A stretch of 22,411 bases of DNA, taken from Flavobacteriaceae bacterium (GTDB taxonomy: Bacteria; Bacteroidota; Bacteroidia; Flavobacteriales; Flavobacteriaceae). Below, one piece after another: positions 1 through 6,989 of the stretch. The stretch spans positions 2,491,632 to 2,514,042 of the forward strand of contig CP070731.1 of the NCBI GenBank assembly GCA_020347545.1, in the 5' to 3' direction. Below the pieces are notes generated by a model that saw nothing but the letters and a program-made list of their open reading frames with translations, made no database searches and was not told where the DNA came from. Both the position numbers and the translations under genes were made by a program. The stretch's first letter is position 1; the number at the start of each line of letters is the position of its first letter.

Positions 1-525
1 GTAGCTGGTCCCGTTATTGCATTTTGTATGTTTCTGATGTTCTTTTTCGGAAAGAAGTTTGGAGTATCCTCAAACCTCGAGACAGTATGTGCCATGGGAG
101 GTGCAGGTAAATTTGTTGATTTCTTTAAATTCGACTGGAAAAAAAATTGGTGGAACCTGACTTTTGTCGTTGGTCTGATAATTGGAGGTTTTATCACTGA
201 TCAATGGCTTACTCCAGATGACAGGGTCGCCATAAATCCGGATACTGTAGTTGCGCTTTCTGAAATTGGCATTCAAAATGCCGGATCAACCTATTTGCCT
301 GATGAAATATTTAGCATTGACGCACTATTCACAGTTAAAGGATTCCTGATTCTGATCATTGCCGGTATTCTTGTGGGATTTGGATCCAGATATGCCGGAG
401 GATGTACCTCGGGACACGGAATCGTTGGATTAAGCAGCTTGTCCGTTGAGTCATTCATTGCGGTTGGAGGATTCTTTATAGGAGGGCTGATCATGACCTG
501 GTTAATTTTACCTTACATTTTTTAA
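1..525 (+). CDS. YeeE/YedE family permease, first half (5' end cut by window)
   Basis: The frame is open from base 1, so the true start lies outside; about 174 residues are visible. This is a hydrophobic membrane protein with at least four membrane stretches. It carries the YeeE/YedE signature GGCTSGHG with its cysteine codon at 403-405, and a second conserved-looking cysteine in ETVCAMGG near 88-90. In the characterised relative TsuA/YeeE, membrane cysteines relay thiosulfate across the inner membrane. Here the protein is half-sized, and the second half is encoded 10 bp downstream, so the two probably form one transporter. The neighbourhood of rhodaneses, a persulfide dioxygenase and a sulfite-oxidase-like molybdoenzyme supports uptake of thiosulfate or another sulfane-sulfur compound. 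The family assignment is secure; the substrate is inferred. Confidence 0.9.
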   Translation, partial: VAGPVIAFCMFLMFFFGKKFGVSSNLETVCAMGGAGKFVDFFKFDWKKNWWNLTFVVGLIIGGFITDQWLTPDDRVAINPDTVVALSEIGIQNAGSTYLPDEIFSIDALFTVKGFLILIIAGILVGFGSRYAGGCTSGHGIVGLSSLSVESFIAVGGFFIGGLIMTWLILPYIF

Positions 526-535
526 ATCGTGCAAG

Positions 536-949
536 ATGAAATATATTAAATATTTACTGGTAGGAATTTTATTCGGAATCACGCTGAGTAAGGCTGAAGT
601 CATCTCATGGTTCCGCATTTATGAAATGTTTAAACTGCAGTCTTTTCATATGTACGGAGTAATAGGATCAGCGGTGGCCATTGGAGTGGTATTGATTTAT
701 TTATTCAAAAACGAAAAGATTAAAACCCTCTATGGAAAACCTGTTTTGGTTGAACCTAAGAAAAAGGGAATTTCAAGAAACCTTATTGGTGGGATTATTT
801 TTGGATTGGGTTGGGCCCTTGGTGGTGCTTGCCCAGGACCCATGTATATACTTTTAGGAAAAGGTGTTGTTGCCATTTTGGTCGTGCTCTTCGGTGCCCA
901 TCTGGGAGCCTTCCTTTATCACGCAGTCAAGCATCGTCTTCCTCATTAA
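536..949 (+). CDS. YeeE/YedE-type permease, second half (DUF6691-like)
   Basis: A 137-residue protein with about four membrane segments (roughly residues 5-20, 39-57, 83-99 and 110-130). It carries the second YeeE-type signature, GLGWALGGACPGP, with the cysteine at residue 99. It begins 10 bp after the stop of the first half, so the two are almost certainly co-transcribed and translated as a pair. The split of YeeE/YedE into two adjacent genes is common in proteobacteria and Bacteroidota. The likely role is the C-terminal half of a membrane channel for thiosulfate or a related sulfur species. No terminator is evident in the 90 bp before moaA, so the transcript could run on into the cofactor genes. 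The substrate is inferred from TsuA and from context. Confidence 0.88.
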   Translation: MKYIKYLLVGILFGITLSKAEVISWFRIYEMFKLQSFHMYGVIGSAVAIGVVLIYLFKNEKIKTLYGKPVLVEPKKKGISRNLIGGIIFGLGWALGGACPGPMYILLGKGVVAILVVLFGAHLGAFLYHAVKHRLPH

Positions 950-1039
950 TTCTGAATCAGGTACTGAATAATCTCACAAATCGGATTATACACTAAAGTC
1001 TTTTTTTGTAAATTTAACCGCTGAATTGCTGAATTCTTT

Positions 1040-2032
1040 ATGAATCAATTAATTGATCAATACGGACGAAAAATTACTTACCTGAGGTTAGCTGTAACTG
1101 ACAGATGTAATTTGAGATGCCGGTATTGTATGCCGGCAAAAGGGATTGATATTGTTGATCGGAAGGAATTGTTGACCTTCAAAGAAATGTATCGCATTAC
1201 CCGTGTTTTGAGTGAAATGGGGGTAGACAAAGTAAGACTGACGGGAGGAGAACCATTTGTCAGAAAAGATTTTGTCAGTTTTCTGGAGTCCCTGTCATTT
1301 AATGATAAATTGAAGGAAATCAATATAACCACAAACGGTGCATTGATTTCAAACTATATAGACCGGCTTGAAAAAATTAATATCAATTCGGTTAATTTGA
1401 GTATTGATAGTTTAAACAGGGAAAAGTTCTTCAAAATAACGCGAAGAGATGTTTTTGAAAAAGTAAAGCATACCTATAAGGATCTTGTGAAAAGTTCCAT
1501 CAATTTAAAACTTAATGTGGTTGTTCAGTCTGGAGTAAATACCGATGAAATTATTGATTTTGTTGAACTGACAAAGAACGAAGATGTTTCGGTCCGGTTT
1601 ATTGAAGAAATGCCTTTTAACGGCAAAGGAATAAGGGAAGTGGATGAACTATGGGATTTCAATAAAATTCTTGATCATATCAGGTCAGAATTTCAAGGCA
1701 TTCAAACCCTTGAATCTGATCCTTCTTCGACTTCCAGAAATTTTAAAATTGAAACTTATCAAGGTTCATTTGGCATTATCCCGGCATTTACAAGAAGTAT
1801 CTGCAACGATTGCAACAGGATACGGATTACGGCTACAGGATTGTTCAAAAATTGCCTATTTGACGACGGCGTTTTTAATCTAAAAGATTTTGTAAGGGCT
1901 GGTGCTTCTGATGAAGATTTGAAAAATCTTTTTATTTCAACTGTGCAAAAGAAACCTGAAAATGGTTTTGTAGCCGAAGCGAATAGAAAAAGTAAAAATG
2001 TTTCAGAGAGTATGTCAACTATTGGAGGATAA
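1040..2032 (+). CDS. moaA: GTP 3',8-cyclase MoaA (molybdenum cofactor biosynthesis)
   Basis: A 330-residue radical-SAM enzyme that catalyses the first step of molybdopterin synthesis, turning GTP into 3',8-cyclo-H2GTP. The N-terminal SAM cluster motif has cysteines 23, 27 and 30 (CNLRCRYC). The SAM-binding TGGEP follows at about 68-72. The second, substrate-binding [4Fe-4S] cluster is shown by cysteines 255, 258 and 272 (CNDCNRIR...C). The protein ends in the GG dipeptide typical of MoaA, where the tail takes part in catalysis. Length is normal for the family. It is followed after 6 bp by moeA and then by moaC, forming a compact cofactor operon. All key residues are present, so it is expected to be active. 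Confidence 0.98.
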   Translation: MNQLIDQYGRKITYLRLAVTDRCNLRCRYCMPAKGIDIVDRKELLTFKEMYRITRVLSEMGVDKVRLTGGEPFVRKDFVSFLESLSFNDKLKEINITTNGALISNYIDRLEKININSVNLSIDSLNREKFFKITRRDVFEKVKHTYKDLVKSSINLKLNVVVQSGVNTDEIIDFVELTKNEDVSVRFIEEMPFNGKGIREVDELWDFNKILDHIRSEFQGIQTLESDPSSTSRNFKIETYQGSFGIIPAFTRSICNDCNRIRITATGLFKNCLFDDGVFNLKDFVRAGASDEDLKNLFISTVQKKPENGFVAEANRKSKNVSESMSTIGG

Positions 2033-2038
2033 TGAACT

Positions 2039-3250
2039 ATGGATAAAAAAACATCTCTTATTACTGTCTCTGAGGCGCTCAGAATCGTGCTGGGGCAGAC
2101 TGAAGATTTTGGCATCGAAGAAGTTGACTTCAACCTTTCTTTAGGAAGAGTATTAAAAGAATCGATTAAGGCCGATAGGGACCTTCCCCCTTTTGACAGG
2201 GTTAGCATGGATGGCATTGCGCTAAACTCCAAAATATTCAATTCAGGTCAAAGAGAATATCACATTGAAAATATCCAGCCTGCAGGCAGCAAACAATTAA
2301 GTTTAGAAAACGAGGCCAACTGCATAGAAGCTATGACCGGTGGGATACTGCCCAAGGGTACCGATGCAGTTATTCCTTATGAACTCATTTCACTGGAAAA
2401 TTCTGTTGCAAAGGTGAAAATCGATGAGATCAGGTATTTCCAGAATATCCATAAAAAAGGATTGGACAGGAAACAGGGTGAGGAATTGATACCAATAAAC
2501 ACAAAAATTTCATCCGCAGAAATTGGCGTATTGGCAACTGTAGGAAAAAATAAGGTCAAAGTGGCGCGAAATCCAAAAATTGCAATCATTTCAACAGGCG
2601 ATGAATTGGTAAACGTTGATCAGACCCCGGAACCTTATCAAATAAGAAAGAGCAATGTTCATACTTTGTCTGCCCTGTTGCAAAATGAAAATTTAGAGGC
2701 ATCTATTTTTCATATAACCGACAACAAAGCCCTTCTAAAAAGTCAAATAACTCATTTATTGAATGTATTTGACGTTTTGATGTTCAGTGGAGCTGTAAGT
2801 AAAGGTAAGTTCGATTTTCTTCCAGAGGTACTTGATGAATTGGGAGTCGAAAAATATTTTCACAAAGTAAAGCAAAGGCCCGGCAAACCTTTTTGGTTTG
2901 GAAAAAAAAACAAGGCCACAATTTTTGCCTTTCCGGGAAATCCGGTTTCAACTTTTGTAAGTTGTTTAAAATACTTCATGCCCTGGTATTTAAAAAGTCA
3001 GGGGCTTGATTATACGAACAGGGACCATGCTTTTTTAGGAGATGATGTTACCTTCAAACCCGAGCTGACCTATTTTCTTCAGGTTAAAATCAACAATGAA
3101 GAAGGACGCATGATGGCAAATCCGGTTTCCGGAAATGGCTCCGGAGATTTGGCTAATCTGACTTTGAATGATGCTTTTTTGGAGTTGCCGGCCGATAAGG
3201 ATTTATTTAAAAAAGGAGAAATATTTCCAATTATCCAGTATAGACACTAA
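2039..3250 (+). CDS. moeA: Molybdopterin molybdotransferase MoeA
   Basis: A 403-residue protein that inserts molybdate into adenylylated molybdopterin. Visible family motifs are PPFDRVSMDG (residues 50-59), the GDEL motif of the MogA-like fold (187-190), SGAVSKGKFD (250-259, matching the SGGVSxGxxD loop with its acidic residue), PGKP (281-284) and FPGNP (298-302). The substitution of A-V-S-K for the commoner G-V-S-x is mild. The start lies 6 bp after the moaA stop, and moaC follows after 11 bp. No separate MogA/MoaB adenylyltransferase gene is seen in this window, so that step must be encoded elsewhere. Confidence 0.97.
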   Translation: MDKKTSLITVSEALRIVLGQTEDFGIEEVDFNLSLGRVLKESIKADRDLPPFDRVSMDGIALNSKIFNSGQREYHIENIQPAGSKQLSLENEANCIEAMTGGILPKGTDAVIPYELISLENSVAKVKIDEIRYFQNIHKKGLDRKQGEELIPINTKISSAEIGVLATVGKNKVKVARNPKIAIISTGDELVNVDQTPEPYQIRKSNVHTLSALLQNENLEASIFHITDNKALLKSQITHLLNVFDVLMFSGAVSKGKFDFLPEVLDELGVEKYFHKVKQRPGKPFWFGKKNKATIFAFPGNPVSTFVSCLKYFMPWYLKSQGLDYTNRDHAFLGDDVTFKPELTYFLQVKINNEEGRMMANPVSGNGSGDLANLTLNDAFLELPADKDLFKKGEIFPIIQYRH

Positions 3251-3261
3251 AAAGAGAAACT

Positions 3262-3741
3262 TTGAGTAAATTTTCACATATTGATGAGGGCAATAAGCCG
3301 AAAATGGTTAATGTTGGCGGTAAAAAAATTACCAAAAGAAAGGCTACCGCCCAGGCCCTTATGTACTTGGGAAAAGATATTGTTAAACTCCTGAATGGGG
3401 ATGAAATAAAAACCAAAAAAGGGCCCGTTTTTCAAACAGCTGTTATTGCAGGTATTCAGGCGGTTAAGAAAACCGCTGATCTGATCCCAATGTGTCATCC
3501 CTTGCCTCTTGACGGAATTAAAATTGATATCGATTTTATTACTGTAGAGGAAATCAGAATTCTTTGCACCGTAGAAATGGAAGGTAAAACAGGAGTTGAG
3601 ATGGAGGCTCTCACTGGAGCCAGTGTTTCTGCTTTGACAGTCTATGATATGTGCAAGGCTATTTCTCAACAGATGATGATAAAAGAAGTAAAACTTCTTG
3701 AAAAAAGAGGAGGTAAATCGGATATACGCCGCAGCCTGTAG
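3262..3741 (+). CDS. moaC: Cyclic pyranopterin monophosphate synthase MoaC (TTG start)
   Basis: A 159-residue enzyme that works with MoaA, converting 3',8-cyclo-H2GTP to cyclic pyranopterin monophosphate. It contains MCHPLPL (residues 77-83, active-site His79), VEME (Glu113 and Glu115) and YDMCK (Asp129 and Lys132), which match the catalytic set of E. coli MoaC. The start is a TTG at 3262. An in-frame stop lies just upstream at 3241-3243 with no ATG in between, and the first internal ATG (codon 15) would remove the conserved SHIDEG segment. It is the last gene of moaA-moeA-moaC and is followed by a hairpin terminator. Confidence 0.97.
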   Translation: MSKFSHIDEGNKPKMVNVGGKKITKRKATAQALMYLGKDIVKLLNGDEIKTKKGPVFQTAVIAGIQAVKKTADLIPMCHPLPLDGIKIDIDFITVEEIRILCTVEMEGKTGVEMEALTGASVSALTVYDMCKAISQQMMIKEVKLLEKRGGKSDIRRSL

Positions 3742-3747
3742 AAATAT

Positions 3748-3777
3748 AAAACCGGCAGAAAGAATCCTGCCAGTTTT
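3748..3777. terminator. Hairpin terminator, probably bidirectional, between moaC and the lipoprotein gene
   Basis: AAAACCGGCAG and CTGCCAGTTTT flank an 8-base loop, giving an 11-bp stem with one C-A mismatch. The A-run on one side and T-run on the other make it work in either direction. It lies 6 bp after the moaC stop and 46 bp beyond the stop of the convergent lipoprotein gene. Confidence 0.75.
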
Positions 3778-3823
3778 AATTAGATTGATCCGAATACAGT
3801 TTCAGGTGAAACTCAAATTAAAC

Positions 3824-4378
3824 TTATAAATCTGTATAGATCGGATCTATCTGTACTTTAGCTTCAAAACTGATTTCAACAATAAAGTCCATGGGAGCCT
3901 CATCACAAATTGCGCTTCCTGAAAAGACCATATTTATGGCTTTGTTGTTTTTGAGGACTTCCGAAATCCTGTTTAATTTTTCTGTATCTGTTACGTAATA
4001 AATTGTTTGATCATCTGCAACGGTTTTTACAACGAAAGAATTATCTAATCTAATGTCCTTATCGAATTGAAACGTTCCTTGCACCTCACCGAGAGCATCG
4101 CCGTTGAAATTAGTTATTTTATAACATAATTGTTTGATCTCAACTCTTTGAATTTTGTTGAGATACTCCTGAGTCTCAGGTGTGATAATACTTAAGCTGT
4201 TTTTAAATGAAAACCCTGACCAGTCTCCGTCGGTTTTATCAATATGAACCGGAATGGTTTCAATTTTGTTTACATCCATATTGATAGGTTCTAAAATTGT
4301 ATCATAACCTTCATCATCACAAGATGAAAGTCCAAAACAAAAGCAACCAATCAAAAACAGCAGTAATGTTTTTTTCAT
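3824..4378 (-). CDS. Hypothetical lipoprotein
   Basis: A 184-residue protein that I do not recognise. It begins with a lysine-rich, hydrophobic signal peptide ending in a lipobox (LSSC, cysteine 20) followed by DDEG. Acidic residues after the cysteine are frequent in Bacteroidota lipoproteins and may favour surface export. The rest is soluble, rich in D, N, T and I, with alternating patterns suggesting a beta-sandwich, and has no cysteine pair or metal motif of note. It is a lone minus-strand gene between two plus-strand cofactor operons, so there is no operon context. A functional link to cofactor synthesis or sulfur metabolism is not supported by the sequence. Confidence 0.8.
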   Translation of the reverse strand: MKKTLLLFLIGCFCFGLSSCDDEGYDTILEPINMDVNKIETIPVHIDKTDGDWSGFSFKNSLSIITPETQEYLNKIQRVEIKQLCYKITNFNGDALGEVQGTFQFDKDIRLDNSFVVKTVADDQTIYYVTDTEKLNRISEVLKNNKAINMVFSGSAICDEAPMDFIVEISFEAKVQIDPIYTDL

Positions 4379-4731
4379 GAGATTGATATTTTACTGTGAA
4401 TGAATAATTCAAAGGGAAAAGAAAAAATGAAATTTATAAAACCTCCCTTTGAAAATTTATAAAGGATACTGAAGTGTTGGTCAACCTAAAATTGAGGTCA
4501 ACCCTTTAACAGGATAAAATAAAAGACGCGTGTTTAGTAAAGGAAGATTTCATATTGAGGGGGAATTAATTTGTCTTCTATACTTAAGTTGCTCTAAGTT
4601 AGTGAATATTTTTTTTATTAGATGTTCTTTTTCTCCAAAAAAGAAAGATTAAAGAGGTGCCCGTTCAAGTAATCTATATTGATTATTTTAGCTATTTCAA
4701 AATGATGCAACTTATAATCTGAGATTAGTCA
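4379..4731. other. Noncoding divergent intergenic region
   Basis: This is a very AT-rich 353-bp spacer between the divergent lipoprotein gene and the mobA fusion, and it should hold promoters for both. I see no convincing ORF, RNA gene or clean TAnnTTTG box. The only structure noticed is a short direct repeat: GGTCAACC at 4479-4486 and again at 4496-4503 (period 17). AAATTTATAAA also occurs twice, near 4430-4440 and 4453-4463. No molybdenum-cofactor riboswitch-like fold could be recognised by eye. Confidence 0.5.
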
Positions 4732-5847
4732 ATGAAAAAACACCTGAAACACGCAAAGCTAAACCGTCGAAAATTTGGAGAAATAGGCTCCTTCGAGCTG
4801 TCTATTCTTGGAACAAAATGCTCCCTGATCAAAGAACTTGTAAAAGAAGTATCTTCAAGAATAGGTTCCAATCACAGGATCGCTTATGCAGATGCCTCTC
4901 ATGACAAAAATATTGAGGCTCCTGTTTATGATGAATATGTGTTTCATTCCTCTGGTGACCTTAAAACCTGTTCAGATTTTGAAAAAAACCCCTACAAGGA
5001 TAAAATACTTTTCTCGGACTATGACCTGGTTTTTATTAATGGGAATCATTATCCGGGTAGCAAACAAATATTGATCCTCGATCCGGAAAAAGAGGCTTCG
5101 ATTTTAAAAAGACTGGATCAGATCAATGACATTGCGTTTCTGATCAATTTAAATCACGGATCCAGAGTTTTTGATTTTCTGAAAGAAAAGCATCCGAATA
5201 TTGAAAAGTTAAAAACCTATTCTATACATGATCTGGAAAATATAAGTTCACATGTTGAGAAATTGATTCAAGACAGTATTGCTCCCCTCTGTGGATTGGT
5301 TCTTGCCGGTGGGAAAAGTGAAAGAATGGGTAAAGACAAAGGCTTATTAGATTACTTTGGAAAATCTCAGCGCTTGTATTCTATGGAAATGTTGGAGAAA
5401 CTTGATTTAAAGTCCTTTTTATCGGTCAGAAAGGAACAGCAAATAAATCAAGGTAATATCATTACAGATAAATTCATAGGCTTAGGTCCTTTTGGTGCGA
5501 TTTGTTCTGCATTTCAATACGATCCGAATAATGCATGGCTCGTTTTGGCAACAGATCTTCCTTATGCCGATGAAAAACTGATAAGACATTTGATTAATCA
5601 AAGAGATCCCAGTAAAGTTGCCACCGCGATAAAGGGTAAAAACAAACGCTTTCCGGAGCCGCTCATAACAATTTGGGAACCCAGGGCTTATTCTATTATG
5701 TTACAATTCATGGCTATGGGAATTTCATGTCCTAGAAAAGTCCTTATTAATTCTGATGTAAAAATTGTTGAAGTTGATGATGATTACATCGTTAATGTTA
5801 ACACCCCTGAGGAGTTTTCCATGGTTAAAAAGGATTTAGAGAAATAA
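4732..5847 (+). CDS. mobA: Molybdenum cofactor guanylyltransferase MobA with N-terminal degenerate MobB-like domain
   Basis: A 371-residue two-domain protein. Residues about 186-371 are MobA: the GTP-binding loop LAGGKSERMGKDK (191-203), the GPFGAI segment (252-257), the metal-binding ATDLP (273-277) and a C-terminal NTPEE (357-361). MobA attaches GMP to Mo-molybdopterin to make the bis-MGD cofactor of the DMSO-reductase family, which is the class encoded at 11348. Residues 1-185 look like a MobB remnant. ILGTKCSLIKELV (25-37) aligns with the MobB P-loop region but lacks the GKT core, and DLVFINGNHYPGSKQILIL (98-116) resembles the MobB segment before its conserved KIEV motif. GTP binding by this half is therefore unlikely. 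The architecture is probably widespread in Flavobacteriia (from memory). The next gene starts 11 bp downstream. Confidence 0.92.
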   Translation: MKKHLKHAKLNRRKFGEIGSFELSILGTKCSLIKELVKEVSSRIGSNHRIAYADASHDKNIEAPVYDEYVFHSSGDLKTCSDFEKNPYKDKILFSDYDLVFINGNHYPGSKQILILDPEKEASILKRLDQINDIAFLINLNHGSRVFDFLKEKHPNIEKLKTYSIHDLENISSHVEKLIQDSIAPLCGLVLAGGKSERMGKDKGLLDYFGKSQRLYSMEMLEKLDLKSFLSVRKEQQINQGNIITDKFIGLGPFGAICSAFQYDPNNAWLVLATDLPYADEKLIRHLINQRDPSKVATAIKGKNKRFPEPLITIWEPRAYSIMLQFMAMGISCPRKVLINSDVKIVEVDDDYIVNVNTPEEFSMVKKDLEK

Positions 5848-5858
5848 GTTGTTAGGTT

Positions 5859-6944
5859 ATGAAGGATGAAAAAAAGAAAATGTTTATTCGTCAGACAACT
5901 TTACCTGAATTAGGAGAAAAGGGTCAGAAAAGGATTAATAAAGCTAAAATTGCCATCATTGGCTGTGGCGGATTAGGAAGCGCCGCTGCCGTATATCTTG
6001 CGGGAAGTGGCATTGGTCATATTCATCTTATTGATTATGATCAGATAGATCAAAGTAATCTTCATCGACAAGTCTTTTATAGTCTAAGTCAAGTGGGAGA
6101 AAGCAAAGCCAAAGCCTTGTCCGAACATATAGGCTCCCTGAGCCCATTCGTAAAAATAAGTACCTACAACCTGGCCTTGACAAAAGATTCTATTCACTCT
6201 CAATTATCTGAGTTCCCTATAATAGTTGATTGTACGGATAGCTTATCAACAAAATACCTATTAAATGATTACTGTGTTCTCCATGAAAAGGTACTGGTTT
6301 ACGGATCATTATACAAACATGACGGTTATGTTGGAGTGTTTAATGCAGCCACTAAAAAAGGGAGGACCGCTAACCTGAGGGATGCCTTTCCTGCAATGCC
6401 AAAAAAACATGTCCCGAATTGTTCAGAGATAGGCACATTAAATCCAATTGTCGGAATCATAGGCCTGATGCAGGCCAACGAGGTAATCAAAATAGTTACG
6501 GGATTGGGAGAGCCTCTAACCAACAGCATTCTTATTTACAATACGCTTGATAATTCCCAATATAAAATGAACCTCGAGCCTTCATTTTCAAAATCATCAA
6601 TCAACAACCTCTTCAAGGCTGAATCCTATTTTGATTCGGCCTGTGAAGTTCAGGAAAGGTCATTGCTAATTGAAGGTTTCGAACTGAAGGAAAGACTATC
6701 ATCAGAAGATTTAAAAATAATCTCGGTAATTGAAAACGAGCAGGTAAGACATCCTTTTGAGGTGGATCTCAGGATGTCCTTAAAGGAATTTGAAATCGAG
6801 AAGTTAGAACCCTTTAAAAATCAAAGTATTGTAGTGGTCTGTCATAAAGGTATCTCCAGTTATTCAGCAACCAAACTTATTAAAAAAGAATTTCCTCAAA
6901 TGAAAGTTCTAAGTCTCAAAGGTGGGATTGACAGATTCATGTAA
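5859..6944 (+). CDS. MoeB/ThiF-type adenylyltransferase fused to a rhodanese domain
   Basis: A 361-residue protein. Residues about 8-240 form the E1-like fold that adenylates the C-terminal GG of MoaD or ThiS: nucleotide loop GCGGLG (35-40), NLHRQ (67-71) and DCTD (124-127). Residues about 285-361 form a rhodanese domain with catalytic loop CHKGISS (Cys328). MoaD (9201-9443) ends in GG and is the obvious partner, so the fusion could both activate MoaD and deliver sulfur to it. The CxxC zinc pairs of E. coli MoeB appear lost. The segment that normally reads CYRC is GRTANLRDAFP (168-178), and only single cysteines remain at 188 and 262. It follows mobA closely. ThiF or a general sulfur-carrier activator is an alternative; context favours MoeB. 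Confidence 0.9.
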   Translation: MKDEKKKMFIRQTTLPELGEKGQKRINKAKIAIIGCGGLGSAAAVYLAGSGIGHIHLIDYDQIDQSNLHRQVFYSLSQVGESKAKALSEHIGSLSPFVKISTYNLALTKDSIHSQLSEFPIIVDCTDSLSTKYLLNDYCVLHEKVLVYGSLYKHDGYVGVFNAATKKGRTANLRDAFPAMPKKHVPNCSEIGTLNPIVGIIGLMQANEVIKIVTGLGEPLTNSILIYNTLDNSQYKMNLEPSFSKSSINNLFKAESYFDSACEVQERSLLIEGFELKERLSSEDLKIISVIENEQVRHPFEVDLRMSLKEFEIEKLEPFKNQSIVVVCHKGISSYSATKLIKKEFPQMKVLSLKGGIDRFM

Positions 6945-6989
6945 AATTGTTTAAATGATTGTGACAAATAATAAAGGCCCAGAAAACTG

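Noticed and set aside
1759..2241. A 160-codon open frame on the minus strand across moaA and moeA.
   Set aside because: It overlaps two clearly real genes on the other strand, has no recognisable domain and no promoter or context of its own.
3257..3272. A 16-base identity (AACTTTGAGTAAATTT) between the moaC start and the promoter/leader of the CstB-like gene, hinting at a third copy of the shared promoter.
   Set aside because: No GTAAC-N4-GTTAC dyad lies upstream, the box would read AAACTTTG instead of TAnnTTTG, and the bases are explained by the TTG start and first codons of MoaC. Probably chance in AT-rich DNA.
4600..4731. Possible molybdenum-cofactor riboswitch upstream of the mobA fusion.
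   Set aside because: No GC-rich paired elements resembling that RNA could be found; the sequence is AT-rich and apparently unstructured.
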